Source of the DNA: Pseudomonas putida
GTDB lineage: Bacteria; Pseudomonadota; Gammaproteobacteria; Pseudomonadales; Pseudomonadaceae
Direction of reading: 5' to 3'
NCBI RefSeq assembly: GCF_001941965.1
Contig: NZ_MKZO01000043.1
Coordinates: 1-38,567, forward strand
DNA: 38,567 nt
Of the stretch, positions 7,601-22,600 are shown piece by piece. A model generated the notes under the pieces. It saw nothing but the letters and a program-made list of their open reading frames with translations. It ran no database searches and was not told the origin of the DNA. The position numbers and the translations under genes were made by a program. Numbering within the stretch: the first letter of the stretch is position 1; every line of letters begins with the position of its first letter.

Positions 7601-10600
7601 GCCCAGTTCAGCGCCAGGTCGGTGTCTTCGGTCCCGGTGATCTCGCCACCGGCGGCGGTCGGCGCATCGTTCACCGGCACCACGTTGACCGTGGTGGTGG
7701 CGACGTTCGAGGTGTTGACCCCGTCGGTGACCGTCACGGTGATGATCCGCGGCGTGCTGCTCGGGTCATCGCTGGTGTTGATGAAGGTGATGTTCTTCAG
7801 GCGTGCGACGTAGTCGGCGATGGTGCCGGGGCCGGACAGGGTCAGGACGATCTTGTCGTTGGTGTTCACCGCATTGATGGTGATGCCGCCGACGCTGTTG
7901 CCCAGGTTCAGGGCGTCACCGGCCATGCGGTTGGTCAGGGTCACGGTGGCACCGGTCATCAGGGTGCTGTCGTAGTCGGTGATGCTCAGGTCCACGTCGC
8001 CGATGGACACGCCGGTACCCGGCTGGCCTTCGGTGAAGGTCACCTGGTAGTCCGCACCGGTGGCGCCGCTGGAGTTGTTGGCATCCAGGTCCAGCACCGG
8101 CGCCGGCTCGAAGATCGAGGTGGTCACGCTGCCCAGGGTCGGGCTGACCACCACGCTCTCGAAGTTGCCACCGGTGGCCGAGTCGATCTTGACGGTGAAC
8201 TGCTCGGTGCCCTCGGTGACCAGGTCCTTGATGGTCGGGATGGTGAAGTCGACCTTGCTCGCCCCGGACGGGATGGTCACGGTGGTCACGCCGGTGTAGT
8301 CCGAACCGTTGGTGGCGGTGCCGGAGTAGCTCAGCTTGACGGTGACCGCCGACTGCGACGGGTTGCTCAGGTTGAGGGTGTAGGTGCCGGTCGCGCCTTC
8401 GGCCACCAGCGTGCTGCCGGTGATGCTGATGGTGGTCGGCGTATTGGTGTCGGTGACCTGGGTGACCGCCGCAGTGCTGCTGTAGGTCAGGTTCTCGAAG
8501 CCGCCGCCAGTGGCACCGGTGATCTTCGCGCTGATGTTGGTGGCGTCGATGTACGGGGTATCCGCCGGCGCTGGCACGGTGATGCTGTTGGACAGCTGGT
8601 CCTTGCCGATGGTGATGGTCGCACCGTTGGACAGGGTCACGGTCACCGCCGATGCGGCCGGGTTGGTCAGGGTCGCGGTATAGGTGATCTGCCCGCCTTC
8701 CTGCACCGAGCTGGTGGCGCTCAGGCTGACGGTGGTGGTGTCGATAGGGCCGTCGGTAACCGTGGTGCTGGTGGTGCCGGAGGTTTCCAGTTTCTCGAAG
8801 TTGCCGCCGGTGACCCCGGTGATGCTGTTGGTCAGCGCCGGGTTGGCGGTGTAGACGTTGTTCGGCGCGGTGTAGTTGACCGAGCCGCTAGTGGCGTTGA
8901 CGGCGATGGTGATCTGCTGGCCGTTGGCCAGGCTAATGACCAGCGGCGCCAGGGTCACTGGCGAGCTGACGGTCGCGGTGTAGGTCACCACGCCGCCTTC
9001 GACCACGCTTGGCGTGGCGGTCAGGGTCACGGTCGAAGTGTCGATGGTGTCGGTGACCGAGGTCACGGCCGCGGCCGAGCTGACGTTGACCTTCTCGAAA
9101 TCGCCGCCGGTGGTGGCGGTGATGGTCGCGCTGACGTTGGTGGCATCGACGTACACGCTGTTTTTCGGCGCATCGATGGTCACCGAGCCTTCGCTCAGGC
9201 CCTTGGCGATATTGATGGTCGAACCGTTGCTCAGGGTCACGGTCATCGCGGTGCCGGCCGGGTTGGACAGCTTCGCGGTGTAGGTGATCTGGCCGCCTTC
9301 CTGCACGGTGTTGGTCGCGGTCAGGGTGACGTTGGTGGTGTCCAGGTTCGACGGGTTGTCGTTGACCACGGTGGTGGTGTTGCCGGTGCTCACCAGTTTC
9401 TCGTAGTTGCCGCCGGTCATGCCGGTGATGCTGTTGGTCAGCGGCGTGTTGGTGCTGTACACGTTGTTCGGCGCGACATAGGTCACGGTGCCGCTGGTGG
9501 CATTGACCGCGATGGTGATCTGTTGGCCGTTGGCCAGGCTGATGACCAGCGGGGCAACGGTGACCGGCGAGGTCACGGTGGCGGTGTAGGTCACCACGCC
9601 GCCTTCGATCACGCTTGGGGTCGCGGTCAGGGTCACGGTCGACGTATCGATGGTGTCGGTCACCGCCGTTACCGCAGGCGTCGAGCTGATCGCCAGCTTC
9701 TCGAAGTCACCGCCAGTGGTGCCGGTGATGGTCGCGCTGACGTTGGTGGCATCGACGTAGACGCTGTTCTTCGGCGCATCGACGGTCACCGAGCCTTCGC
9801 TCAGGCCCTTGGCGATGTTGATGGTCGAGCCGTTGGACAGGGTTACGGTCATCGCGCTGCCGGCCGGGTTGGTCAGCTTGGCGACGTAGGTGATCTGTCC
9901 GCCTTCCTGGACGGTGCCGGTCGCGGTGAGGCTGACGCCGGTGGTGTCGAGGTTGTTCGGGTTGTCGTTGACCACGGTGGTGGTCGTGCCCGCCGTCACC
10001 AGCTTCTCGTAGTTGCCGCCGGTCACGCCGGTGATGCTGTTGGTCAGCGCCGGGTTGCTGGCGTACACGTTGTTCGGCGCGGTGAAGTTCACCGAGCCGC
10101 TGGTGGCGTTGACCGCGATGGTGATCGACTGGCCGTTGGCCAGGCTGATGACCAATGGCGCTACGGTGACCGGCGAGGTGACGGTCGCGGTGTAGGTGAC
10201 TACGCCGCCTTCAGTCACGCTCGGGGTCGCGGTCAGGGTCACGGTCGAGGTGTCGATGGTGTCGGTGATCGAGGTGATCGCCGGGGTGGTGCTGATGTTG
10301 ACCTTCTCGAAATCGCCGCCGGTGATGCCGGTGATGCTGGCGCTGACGCTGGTGGCATCGACGTAGACGCTGTTCTTCGGCGCGTCGACGCTGACGGTGC
10401 CTTCGCTCAGGCCCTTGGCGATGGTGATGGTCGAGCCGTTGCTCAGGTTCACGGTCATGGCGCTGCCAGCCGGGTTGCTGAGTTTCGCGGTGTAGGTGAT
10501 CTGGCCGCCTTCATCCACCGAGTTGGTGGCGGTGAGGGTGACGTTGGTGGTGTCCAGGCTCGACGGGTTGTCGTTGACCACGGTGGTCGTGGTGCCGGTG

Positions 10601-13600
10601 GACACCAGCTTCTCGTAGTTGCCGCCGCTCATGCCGGTGATGCTGTTGGTCAGCGGCGCGTTGGTGGCGTAGACGTTGTTCGGCGCGGTGAAGTCCACCG
10701 AACCGCTGGTGGCATTGACCGCGATGGTGATCTGCTGACCGTTGGCCAGGCTGATGACCAATGGCGCTACGGTGACCGGCGAGGTGACGGTCGCGGTGTA
10801 GGTCACCACGCCGCCTTCGATCACGCTTGGGGTCGCGGTCAGGGTGACGGTCGAGGTGTCGATGGTGTCGGTCACGGCGGTGATCGCCGGGGTCGAACTG
10901 ATCGCCAGTTTCTCGAAGTCGCCGCCGGTGGTGCCGGTGATGCTGGCAGTGACGTTGGTGGCGTCGACGTAGACGCTGTTCTTCGGTGCGTCGACGGTGA
11001 CGAAGCCTTCGCTCTGACCCTTGGCGATGGTGATGGTCGAACCGTTGCTCAGGCTCACGGTCATCGCGGTACCGGCCGGGTTGGTCAGTTTCGCGGTGTA
11101 GGTGATCTGGCCGCCTTCCTGGACGGTGCCGGTGGCGGTCAGGCTGACCCCGGTGGTGTCGAGGTTGTTCGGGTTGTCGTTGATGATCGTGGACGGATTG
11201 CCCGCAGTGACCAGCTTCTCGTAGTTGCCGCCAGTGACACCGGTGATGCTGTTGGTCAGCGCCGAGTTGGTGTTGTAGACGTTGTTCGGTGCGGTGAAGT
11301 TGACCGAACCGCTGGTGGCGTTCACCGCGATGGTGATCGACTGACCATTGGCCAGGCTGATGACCAGTGGCGCTACGGTAACCGGCGAAGTCACGGTCGC
11401 GGTGTAGGTCACCACGCCACCTTCCACAGCGCTCGGAGTCGCGGTCAGGGTCACGGTCGAGGTGTCGATCGTGTCGGTGATCGCAGTCACGGCAGGCGTC
11501 GCATTGACGTTGACCTTCTCGAAGCCGCCGCCGGTAGTGCCGGTGATGCTGGCGCTGACGTTGGTCGCGTCTACGTACACGCTGTTTCTCGGCGCATCGA
11601 CGGTGACGAAGCCTTCGCTCTGGCCTTTGGCGATGGTGATGGTCGAACCGTTGCTCAGGCTCACCGTCATAGCCGTATCAGTCGGGTTGCTGACCTTGGC
11701 GGTGTAAGTGATCTGGCCACCTTCGTCCACCGAGTTGGTGGCGGTGAGGGTGACGTTGGTGGTGTCCAGGTTGTTCGGGTTGTCGTTGACCACGGTGGTG
11801 GTCGTACCGGTGCTCACCAGCTTCTCGTAGTTACCGCCCGTCATGCCGGTGATGCTGTTGGTCAGCGGCGCGTTGGCGGTGTAGACGTTGTTCGGCGCGG
11901 TGTAGTTGACCGAGCCGCTGGTGGCGTTGACCGCGATGGTGATCTGTTGGCCGTTGGCCAGGCTGATGACCAGCGGCGCGACGGTGACCGGCGAGGTCAC
12001 GGTGGCGGTGTAGGTCACCACGCCGCCCTCGGTCACGCTCGGGGTCGCGGTCAGATTCACGGTCGAGGTGTCGATCGTATCGGTCACCGCAGTGACGGCC
12101 GGAGTCGAACTGATCGCCAGTTTCTCGAAGTCACCACCGGTGGTGCCGGTAATGGTGGCGCTGACGTTGGTCGCGTCGACATACACGCTGTTTTTCGGCG
12201 CATCGACGGTGACGAAGCCTTCGCTCTGGCCTTTGGCAATGGTGATGGTCGAGCCGTTGGACAGCGACACGGTCATCGCGGTACCGGTCGGGTTGGTCAG
12301 TTTCGCGGTGTAGGTGATCTGGCCGCCTTCCTGGACAGTACCGGTCGCAGTGAGCGAAACGCCGGTGGTGTCGAGGTTGTTCGGATTGTCGTTGATCACG
12401 GTGGTGGTCGTGCCCGCCGTCACCAGTTTTTCGTAGTTGCCGCCTGTGACGCCGGTGATGCTGTTGGTCAGCGACGAGTTGGTGTTGTAGACGTTGTTCG
12501 GCGCGGTGAAGTCCACCGAGCCGCTGGTTGCGTTGACCGCGATGGTGATCGATTGGCCGTTGGCCAGGCTGATGACCAGCGGAGCTACGGTCACTGGCGA
12601 GGTTACGGTGGCGGTGTAGGTGACGACGCCGCCTTCCACTGCACTCGGGGTAGCCGTCAGGGTCACGGTCGAGGTGTCGAGGGTATCGGTGATCGCCGTG
12701 ACCGCCGGGGTCGCGTTGACATTCACCTTCTCGAAATCACCGCCGCTGACGCCGGTAATGCTGGCGCTGACGTTGGTCGCGTCGACATACACGCTGTTCT
12801 TCGGCGCATCGACGGTGACGGTGCCTTCGCTCAGGCCTTTGGCGATGGTGATGGTCGAGCCGTTGCTCAGGCTGATCGTCATCTCGCTGCCGGTCGGGTT
12901 GCTGACCTTGGCGGTGTAGGTGATCTGGCCACCTTCGTCCACCGAGTTGGTGGCGGTCAGGGTGACGTTGGTGGTGTCCAGGTTCGACGGGTTGTCGTTG
13001 ACCGCAGTGGTCGTGTTGCCGATAGCAACGATCTTCTCGAAGTTGCCGCCGCTCACGTCGGTGATGCTGTTGGTCAGCGGCACGTTGGTGGCATAGACGT
13101 TGTTCGGCGCGGTGTAGTTGACCGAGCCGCTGGTGGCGTTGACCTCGATGGTGATGCTCTGGCCGTTGGCCAGGGTCACGACCAGTGGAGCCACGGTGAC
13201 CGGCGAGCTGACGGTGGCGGTGTAGGTCACTACGCCGCCTTCGGTCACGCTCGGGGTCGCGGTCAGGGTCACGGTCGAGGTGTCGACGGTGTCGGTGACT
13301 GCGGTGACCGCCGGAGTCGGACTGACCGCCAGCTTCTCGAAGTCACCACCGGTGGTGCCGGTGATGGTCGCGCTGACGTTGGTGGCATCCACGTAGACGC
13401 TGTTTTTCGGCGCGTCGACGGTGACGAAGCCTTCGCTCAAGCCCTTGCCGATGGTGATGCTCGACCCGTTGCTCAGGTTGATGGTCATCTCGCTGCCGGC
13501 CGGGTTGGTCAGCTTGGCGGTATAGGTGATCTGCCCGCCTTCCTGCACGGTGCCGGTGGCGATAAGGCTGACGCCGGTGGTGTCGAGGTTGGCCGGGTTG

Positions 13601-16600
13601 TCGTTGATGACGGTCGATGGCGTGCCATCGGTGACCAGCTTCTCGAAGTTGCCGCCGCTCACGCCGGTGATGCTGTTGGTCAGCGCCGGGTTGGTGCCGT
13701 AGACGTTGTTCGGTGCGGTGAAGTCCACCGAACCGCTGGAAGCGTTGACCGGGATGGTAATCGACTGGCCGTTGGCCAGGCTGATGACCAGCGGAGTACC
13801 GGTGACAGGCGAGGTGACGGACGCGGTGTAGGTCACCACGCCGCCTTCCAGGGCGCTGCCGCTGGCGGTCAGGGTCACGGTCGAGGTGTCGAGCGAGTCG
13901 GTGACGGCAGTCACGGCTGCAGTCGGGCTGACCTCGAGGTGCTCGAAGTCGCCGCCGGTGGTGCCGGTGATGGTCACGCTGACGTTACCGGCGTCGACAT
14001 ACACGGTGTTCGCCGGGGCCGGGAAGGTCACGCTGCCTTCGGACAGGCCCTTGCCGATTGTGATCACTTCCCCGTTGCTCAGGGTGATCTTCATCTCGGT
14101 GCCGGTCGGGTTGGTCAGGCGGGCGGTGTAGATGATGTCGCCGCCTTCCTGGACGGTGCCGGTGGCGCTGAGGGTCAGGCCGGTGGTGTCCAGGCGGGCT
14201 GGGTCGTCGGTGACCACGGTGGTCGGAGCACCCGCGGTATCCAGTTTTTCGTAGTTGCCGCCGGTTACGCCGGTGATGCTGTTGGTCAGCGGGGTGTTGG
14301 TGTTCAGCACGTTGTTAGGCGCGATGAAGTCCACGGAACCGCTGGAGCTGTTGACCGGGATGGTGATCGACTGGCCGTTGGCCAGGCTGATGACCAGCGC
14401 AGTGCCGGTGACCGGAGCGGTGACGGACGCGGTGTAGGTGACGATGCCACCTTCAACAGCGCTGGCGGTCGCGGTCAGCGTAACGGTCGACGTATCGACC
14501 GAATCGGTTACCGCAGTCACGGCAGCCGTCGGGCTGACTTCGAGGTGTTCGAAGTCACCGCCAGTGGTGCCGGTAATGGTCACGCTGACATTGCCAGCAT
14601 CGACATAGACGGTGTTTGCAGGTGCCGCGAAGGTAACCGAGCCTTCAGACAGACCTTTGCCGATAGTGATCACTTCCCCGTTGCTGAGGGTGATCTTCAT
14701 CTCGGTGCCAGCCGGGTTGGTCAGGCGGGCGGTGTAGATAATGTCGCCGCCTTCCTGGACGGTGCCGGTCGCGCTCAACGTCAAGCCAGTGGTATCGAGG
14801 CGAGCCGGATCATCGGTCACGACGGTGGTCGGAGCACCAGCGGTGTCCAGTTTTTCGTAATTGCCGCCAGTCACGCCGGTGATGCTGTTGGTCAGCGGGG
14901 TATTGGTGTTCAACACGTTGTTCGGTGCGATGAAGTCCACCGAACCGCTGGAGCTGTTGACCGGGATGGTGATCGACTGACCATTCGCCAGGCTGATGAC
15001 CAGAGGAGTGCCAGTCACAGGCGCAGTGACCGAAGCGGTGTAGGTGACGACGCCACCTTCAACAGCGCTGGCCGTAGCGGTCAGGGTCACGGTACTGGTG
15101 TCGAGCGAGTCGGTTACAGCCGTGACGGCCGCAGTCGGGCTGACTTCGAGGTGTTCGAAGTCACCACCGGTCGTGCCGGTGATGGTCACGCTGACGTTGC
15201 CAGCGTCCACATAAACGGTGTTCGCTGGGGCTGCGAAGGTCACGGATCCTTCGGAAAGGCCCTTGCCGATAGTGATGACCTCGCCATTGCTCAGCGTGAT
15301 CTTCATCTCGGTGCCGGCCGGATTGGTCAGGCGCGCGGTGTAGATGATGTCGCCGCCTTCCTGGACGGTCCCTGTCGCGGACAGGGTCAGGCCAGTAGTG
15401 TCCAGGCGAGCCGGATCGTCGTTCACGACGGTGGTCGGCGTACCGGCGGTGTCCAGTTTTTCGTAGTTGCCGCCAGTCACACCGGTGATGCTGTTGGTCA
15501 GTGGTGTGTTGGTATTCAGCACGTTGTTCGGCGCAATGAAGTCCACCGAGCCGCTGGCGCTGTTGACCGGAATGGTGATCGACTGACCGTTGGCCAGGCT
15601 GATGATCAGCGGGGTGCCGGTTACAGGGGCAGTCACGGACGCGGTGTAGGTGACGATGCCACCTTCAACAGCGCTGGCGGTCGCGGTCAGCGTAACGGTC
15701 GACGTATCGACCGAATCGGTAACAGCAGTGACGGCCGCCGTAGGGCTGACTTCGAGGTGCTCGAAGTCGCCACCAGTAGTGCCGGTGATAGTCACACTGA
15801 CATTGCCAGCATCGACATAGACGGTGTTTGCAGGTGCCGCGAAGGTCACGGAGCCTTCAGACAGACCTTTGCCGATAGTGATCACTTCCCCGTTGCTGAG
15901 GGTGATCTTCATCTCGGTGCCAGCCGGATTGGTCAGGCGAGCGGTATAGACGATGTCGCCGCCTTCCTGGACGGTGCCGGTCGCGCTCAACGTCAAGCCA
16001 GTGGTATCGAGGCGAGCCGGGTCGTCGTTCACGACGGTGGTCGGGGTGCCAGCAGTGTCGAGTTTTTCGTAGTTGCCGCCGGTTACGCCGGTGATGCTGT
16101 TGGTCAGCGGCGTGTTGGTGTTGAGCACGTTGTTCGGGGCAATGAAGTCCACCGAGCCGCTGGAGCTATTGACCGGAATGGTGATCGACTGGCCGTTGGC
16201 CAGGCTGATGACCAACGGAGTACCGGTAACCGGGGAGGTTACGGACGCGGTGTAGGTGACGATGCCACCTTCAACAGCACTGGCCGTCGCGGTCAGGGTC
16301 ACGGTGCTGGCGTCGACCGAATCGGTGATCGCAGTCACAGCTGCAGTCGGGCTGACTTCGAGGTGCTCGAAGTCGCCACCAGTAGTGCCGGTGATGGTGA
16401 CGCTGACGTTGCCGGCATCGACGTAAACAGTGTTGGCCGGGGCCGCGAAGGTCACGGAGCCTTCGGAAAGGCCTTTGCCGATGGTGATCACTTCGCCGTT
16501 GCTCAGCGTGACCTTCATCTCGGTGCCAGCCGGATTGGTCAGGCGGGCGGTGTAGATAATGTCGCCGCCTTCCTGGACGGTGCCGGTGGCCGACAGGGTC

Positions 16601-19600
16601 AGGCCAGTGGTGTCCAGGCGAGCCGGGTCGTCGTTCACGACAGTGGTCGGCGTGCCGGCGGTGTCCAGTTTTTCGTAGTCGCCACCCGTGACGCCGGTGA
16701 TGCTGTTGGTCAGCGGCGCGTTGGTGTTGAGTGCGTTGTTCGGAGCGATGAAGTCGACCGAGCCGCTCGAAGAGTTGACCGGAATGGTGATCGACTGACC
16801 GTTGGCCAGGCTGATGACCAATGGCGTACCGGTAACCGGAGAGGTCACGGAAGCGGTGTAGGTGACAACACCACCTTCAACGGCACTGGCGGTCGCCGTC
16901 AGCGTGACAGTCGAGGTGTCGATGCTGTCGGTGATTGCAGTCACTGCCGCAGTCGGGCTGACTTCAAGATGCTCGAAATCACCACCGGTAGTGCCGGTGA
17001 TGGTGACGCTGACATTACCGGCATCGACGTAGACGGTGTTGGCCGGTGCCGCAAAGGTCACGGAGCCTTCAGACAGACCTTTCCCGATAGTGATCACTTC
17101 CCCGTTGCTCAGGGTGATCTTCATTTCGGTGCCGGCCGGGTTGGTCAGGCGGGCGGTGTAGATAATGTCGCCGCCTTCCTGAACGGTGCCTGTCGCGGAC
17201 AGGGTCAGACCAGTAGTGTCCAAGCGAGCCGGATCATCGTTCACGACGGTGGTCGGAGTACCGGCGGTGTCCAGTTTTTCGTAGTTGCCGCCAGTCACAC
17301 CGGTGATGCTGTTGGTCAGCGGTGTGTTGGTATTCAGCACGTTGTTCGGGGCGATGAAATCGACCGAGCCGCTCGAAGAATTGACCGGAATGGTGATCGA
17401 CTGACCATTCGCCAGGCTGATGACCAGTGGGGTGCCGGTGACCGGAGCGGTGACGGACGCGGTGTAGGTCACCACGCCGCCTTCGACAGCGCTTGCGGTC
17501 GCCGTCAGCGTGACAGTCGAGGTATCGACACTGTCAGTGATGGCGGTTACGGCCGCAGTCGGGCTGACCTCCAGGTGTTCGAAGTCACCACCGGTAGTGC
17601 CGGTGATGGTCACGCTGATATTGCCGGCATCCACATAAACGGTGTCGGCAGGCGCCGCGAAGGTCACGGAACCTTCGGACAGACCTTTGCCGATGGTGAT
17701 CACTTCCCCGTTACTGAGGGTGATCTTCATCTCGGTGCCGGCCGGATTGGTCAGGCGGGCGGTGTAGACGATGTCGCCGCCCTCCTGAACGGTACCGGTG
17801 GCCGACAGGGTGAGACCAGTGGTGTCCAGGCGGGCTGGATCATCGTTCACGACGGTAGTTGGAGTACCGGCGGTATCCAGTTTCTCGTAGTTGCCACCGG
17901 TAACCCCGGTAATGCTGTTGGTCAGCGGTGTGTTGGTATTCAGCACGTTGTTCGGGGCAATGAAGTCCACCGAGCCGCTGGAGCTGTTGACCGGAATGGT
18001 GATCGACTGACCGTTGGCCAGGCTGATGACCAGCGGGGTGCCGGTTACAGGGGCAGTCACGGACGCGGTGTAGGTGACAATGCCACCTTCAACAGCACTG
18101 GCCGTAGCGGTCAGGGTCACGGTGCTGGTGTCGACCGAGTCGGTGATCGCAGTCACAGCTGCAGTCGGGCTGACTTCCAGGTGTTCGAAGTCACCACCGG
18201 TAGTACCGGTGATAGTGACGCTGACATTCCCCGCATCCACGTAAACGGTGTTGGCAGGCGCTGCGAAGGTCACGCTACCTTCGGACAGACCTTTGCCGAT
18301 AGTGATCACTTCCCCGTTGCTCAGGGTGATCTTCATCTCGGTGCCGGCAGGGTTGGTCAGGCGGGCGGTGTAGACGATATCGCCGCCTTCCTGGACGGTG
18401 CCGGTGGCGCTGAGGGTCAGGCCAGTGGTGTCCAGACGTGCTGGATCATCGGTCACGACGGTAGTCGGAGCACCGGCGGTATCCAGTTTCTCGTAGTTGC
18501 CACCGGTAACCCCGGTAATGCTGTTGGTCAGCGGCGTGTTGGTGTTCAGCACGTTGTTAGGCGCGATGAAGTCCACCGAACCGCTGGAGCTGTTGACCGG
18601 GATGGTGATCGACTGACCATTGGCCAGACTGATGACCAGAGGAGTGCCAGTGACCGGCGAGGTCACGGACGCGGTGTAAGTCACCACGCCGCCTTCGACA
18701 GCGCTGGCGGTCGCAGTCAGGGTCACGGTCGAGGTATCGACACTGTCGGTGATGGCGGTAACCGCAGCAGTCGGGCTGACTTCGAGGTGCTCGAAGTCGC
18801 CGCCAGTGGTGCCGGTGATGGTCACGCTGACGTTGCCGGCATCCACATAGACGGTGTTCGCCGGGGCTGCGAAGGTCACGCTGCCTTCACTCAGGCCTTT
18901 ACCGATAGTGATGACCTCGCCGTTGCTCAGCGTGATCTTCATTTCGGTGCCAGCCGGGTTGGTCAGGCGGGCGGTGTAGACGATATCGCCGCCTTCCTGG
19001 ACGGTGCCAGTGGCGGACAGGGTCAGGCCAGTGGTGTCCAGGCGAGCCGGATCGTCGTTCACGACGGTGGTCGGGGTGCCAGCGGTGTCGAGTTTTTCGT
19101 AGTTGCCGCCGGTTACGCCGGTGATGCTGTTGGTCAGCGGCGTGTTGGTGTTCAACACGTTGTTCGGGGCAATGAAGTCCACCGAACCGCTGGAACTGTT
19201 GACCGGGATAGTGATGCTTTGGCCGTTGGCGAGGCTGATCACCAGCGGGGTACCGGTCACAGGCGAAGTGACGGACGCGGTGTAAGTGACGACGCCACCT
19301 TCTACAGCGCTGGCAGTCGCGGTCAGGGTCACGGTGCTGGTGTCGATCGAGTCGGTGATCGCAGTCACGGCGGCAGTCGGACTGACTTCGAGGTGCTCGA
19401 AATCACCACCGGTAGTGCCGGTGATGGTGACGCTGACATTACCGGCATCGACGTAGACGGTGTTGGCCGGTGCCGCAAAGGTCACGGAGCCTTCAGACAG
19501 ACCTTTTCCGATAGTGATCACTTCCCCGTTGCTCAGGGTGATCTTCATTTCGGTGCCGGCCGGGTTGGTCAGGCGGGCGGTATAGATGATGTCGCCGCCT

Positions 19601-22600
19601 TCCTGGACGGTACCGGTCGCGGACAAGGTCAGGCCGGTGGTGTCCAGGCGAGCCGGGTCGTCGTTCACGACGGTAGTCGGAGCACCAGCGGTGTCGAGTT
19701 TTTCGTAGTTGCCACCCGTGACGCCGGTGATGCTGTTGGTCAGTGGCGTGTTGGTGTTCAACACGTTGTTCGGCGCGATGAAATCGACCGAGCCGCTCGA
19801 AGAATTGACCGGAATGGTGATCGACTGGCCGTTGGCCAAGCTGATGACCAGCGGGGTGCCCGTGACCGGCGAGGTGACCGAAGCGGTGTAAGTGACGATG
19901 CCACCTTCAACAGCACTGGCCGTCGCGGTCAGCGTGACAGTCGAGGTGTCGATGCTGTCGGTGATGGCGGTTACGGCTGCGGTCGGGCTGACTTCGAGGT
20001 GCTCGAAGTCGCCGCCAATGGTGCCAGTGATGGTCACGCTGACGTTGCCCGCGTCGACATACACAGTGTTCGCTGGGGCGGCAAAGGTCACGGAGCCTTC
20101 GGACAGACCTTTGCCGATAGTGATGACCTCGCCGTTGCTCAGCGTGATCTTCATCTCGGTGCCAGCCGGGTTGGTCAGGCGGGCGGTGTACACGATGTCG
20201 CCGCCTTCCTGGACGGTGCCAGTGGCGCTGAGGGTCAGGCCGGTAGTGTCCAGGCGCGCTGGATCATCGGTCACGACGGTAGTCGGAGCACCGGCGGTAT
20301 CCAGTTTTTCGTAGTTGCCACCGGTTACACCCGTAATGCTGTTGGTCAACGGGGTGTTGGTATTCAGCACGTTGTTAGGCGCGATGAAGTCCACCGAACC
20401 GCTGGAGCTGTTGACCGGGATGGTGATCGACTGACCGTTGGCCAGGCTGATGACCAACGGGGTGCCGGTTACAGGTGCAGTCACGGACGCCGTGTACGTC
20501 ACTACGCCGCCTTCGACAGCGCTGGCGGTCGCCGTCAGCGTGACGGTCGAGGTATCGACCGAATCGGTAATGGCGGTAACCGCAGCAGTCGGGCTGACTT
20601 CCAAGTGCTCGAAATCGCCACCAGTGGTGCCGGTGATGGTGACGCTGACGTTTCCAGCATCCACATACACGGTGTTGGCAGGCGCTGCGAAGGTCACGGA
20701 ACCTTCAGACAGACCTTTCCCGATGGTGATGACTTCCCCGTTGCTCAGGGTGATCTTCATCTCGGTGCCGGCAGGGTTGGTCAGACGCGCGGTATAGACG
20801 ATATCGCCGCCTTCCTGGACGGTGCCAGTGGCGGACAGGGTCAGGCCGGTGGTGTCCAGGCGAGCCGGATCATCGTTCACGACGGTGGTCGGCGTGCCCG
20901 CGGTATCCAGCTTCTCGTAGTTGCCACCGGTGACACCGGTAATGCTGTTAGTCAGCGGCGTGTTGGTGTTCAACACGTTGTTCGGGGCGATGAAGTCCAC
21001 CGAACCGCTCGAAGAATTGACCGGAATGGTGATCGACTGGCCGTTGGCCAGGCTGATGACCAATGGAGTACCGGTAACCGGAGAGGTCACGGAGGCCGTG
21101 TAGGTGACCACACCGCCTTCGATAGCGCTGGCAGTCGCGGTCAGCGTTACGGTGCTGGTATCGATCGAATCGGTGATCGCAGTGACGGCCGCAGTCGGGC
21201 TGACCTCCAGGTGCTCGAAATCACCGCCGGTGGTGCCGGTGATGGTCACACTGACATTGCCCGCATCGACGTAGACGGTGTTGGCCGGTGCCGCGAAGGT
21301 CACAGAACCTTCAGACAGACCTTTCCCGATAGTGATCACTTCCCCATTGCTCAGGGTGATCTTCATCTCGGTGCCGGTCGGGTTGGTCAGGCGAGCGGTG
21401 TAGATGATGTCGCCGCCTTCCTGGACGGTGCCGGTGGCGCTGAGGGTCAGGCCGGTGGTGTCCAGGCGGGCTGGGTCATCGGTGACCACGGTGGTCGGAG
21501 CACCCGCGGTATCCAGCTTCTCGTAGTTGCCGCCGGTGACGCCGGTGATGCTGTTGGTCAGCGGCGTGTTGGTGTTCAACACGTTGTTAGGCGCGATGAA
21601 GTCCACCGAGCCGCTCGAGCTGTTGACCGGAATGGTGATGCTTTGGCCGTTGGCCAGGCTGATCACCAATGGGGTGCCGGTAACCGGGGAGGTCACGGAC
21701 GCGGTGTACGTCACCACGCCACCTTCTACAGCGCTGGCAGTCGCGGTCAGCGTTACGGTGCTGGTATCGATCGAGTCGGTGATCGCCGTAACGGCCGCAG
21801 TCGGGCTGACTTCCAGGTGCTCGAAATCACCGCCAGTGGTACCGGTGATGGTCACACTGATACTGCCTGCATCGACGTAGACGGTGTTGGCCGGCGCCGC
21901 GAAAGTCACGCTGCCTTCCGAAAGACCTTTGCCGATGGTGATCACTTCCCCGTTGCTGAGGGTGATCTTCATCTCGGTGCCGGCCGGGTTGGTCAGGCGC
22001 GCGGTGTAGATGATGTCGCCGCCTTCCTGGACGGTGCCAGTGGCCGACAGGGTCAGACCGGTGGTGTCGAGGCGCGCTGGATCGTCGTTCACAACGGTAG
22101 TTGGCGTGCCGGCGGTATCCAGTTTTTCGTAGTTGCCGCCGGTGACCCCGGTGATGCTGTTGGTCAGCGGGGTGTTGGTGTTCAGCACGTTGTTAGGCGC
22201 GATGAAGTCCACGGAACCGCTGGAGCTGTTTATCGGAATGGTGATCGACTGGCCGTTTGCGAGGCTGATGACCAGCGGAGTGCCGGTGACCGGCGAGGTC
22301 ACGGACGCGGTGTAGGTGACCACGCCACCTTCGACAGCGCTGGCCGTCGCGGTCAGTGTGACAGTCGAAGTATCGACGCTGTCAGTGATGAGGGTCACAG
22401 CCGCACTCGGGCTGACTTCAAGGTGCTCGAAGTCACCACCGGTAGTGCCGGTGACGGTAACGCTGACACTGCCAGCGTCTACATAGACGGTGTTGGCAGG
22501 CGCCGCGAAGGTCACGGAGCCTTCCGACAGACCTTTGCCGATGGTGATCACTTCCCCGTTGCTGAGGGTGATCTTCATCTCGGTACCAGCCGGATTGGTC

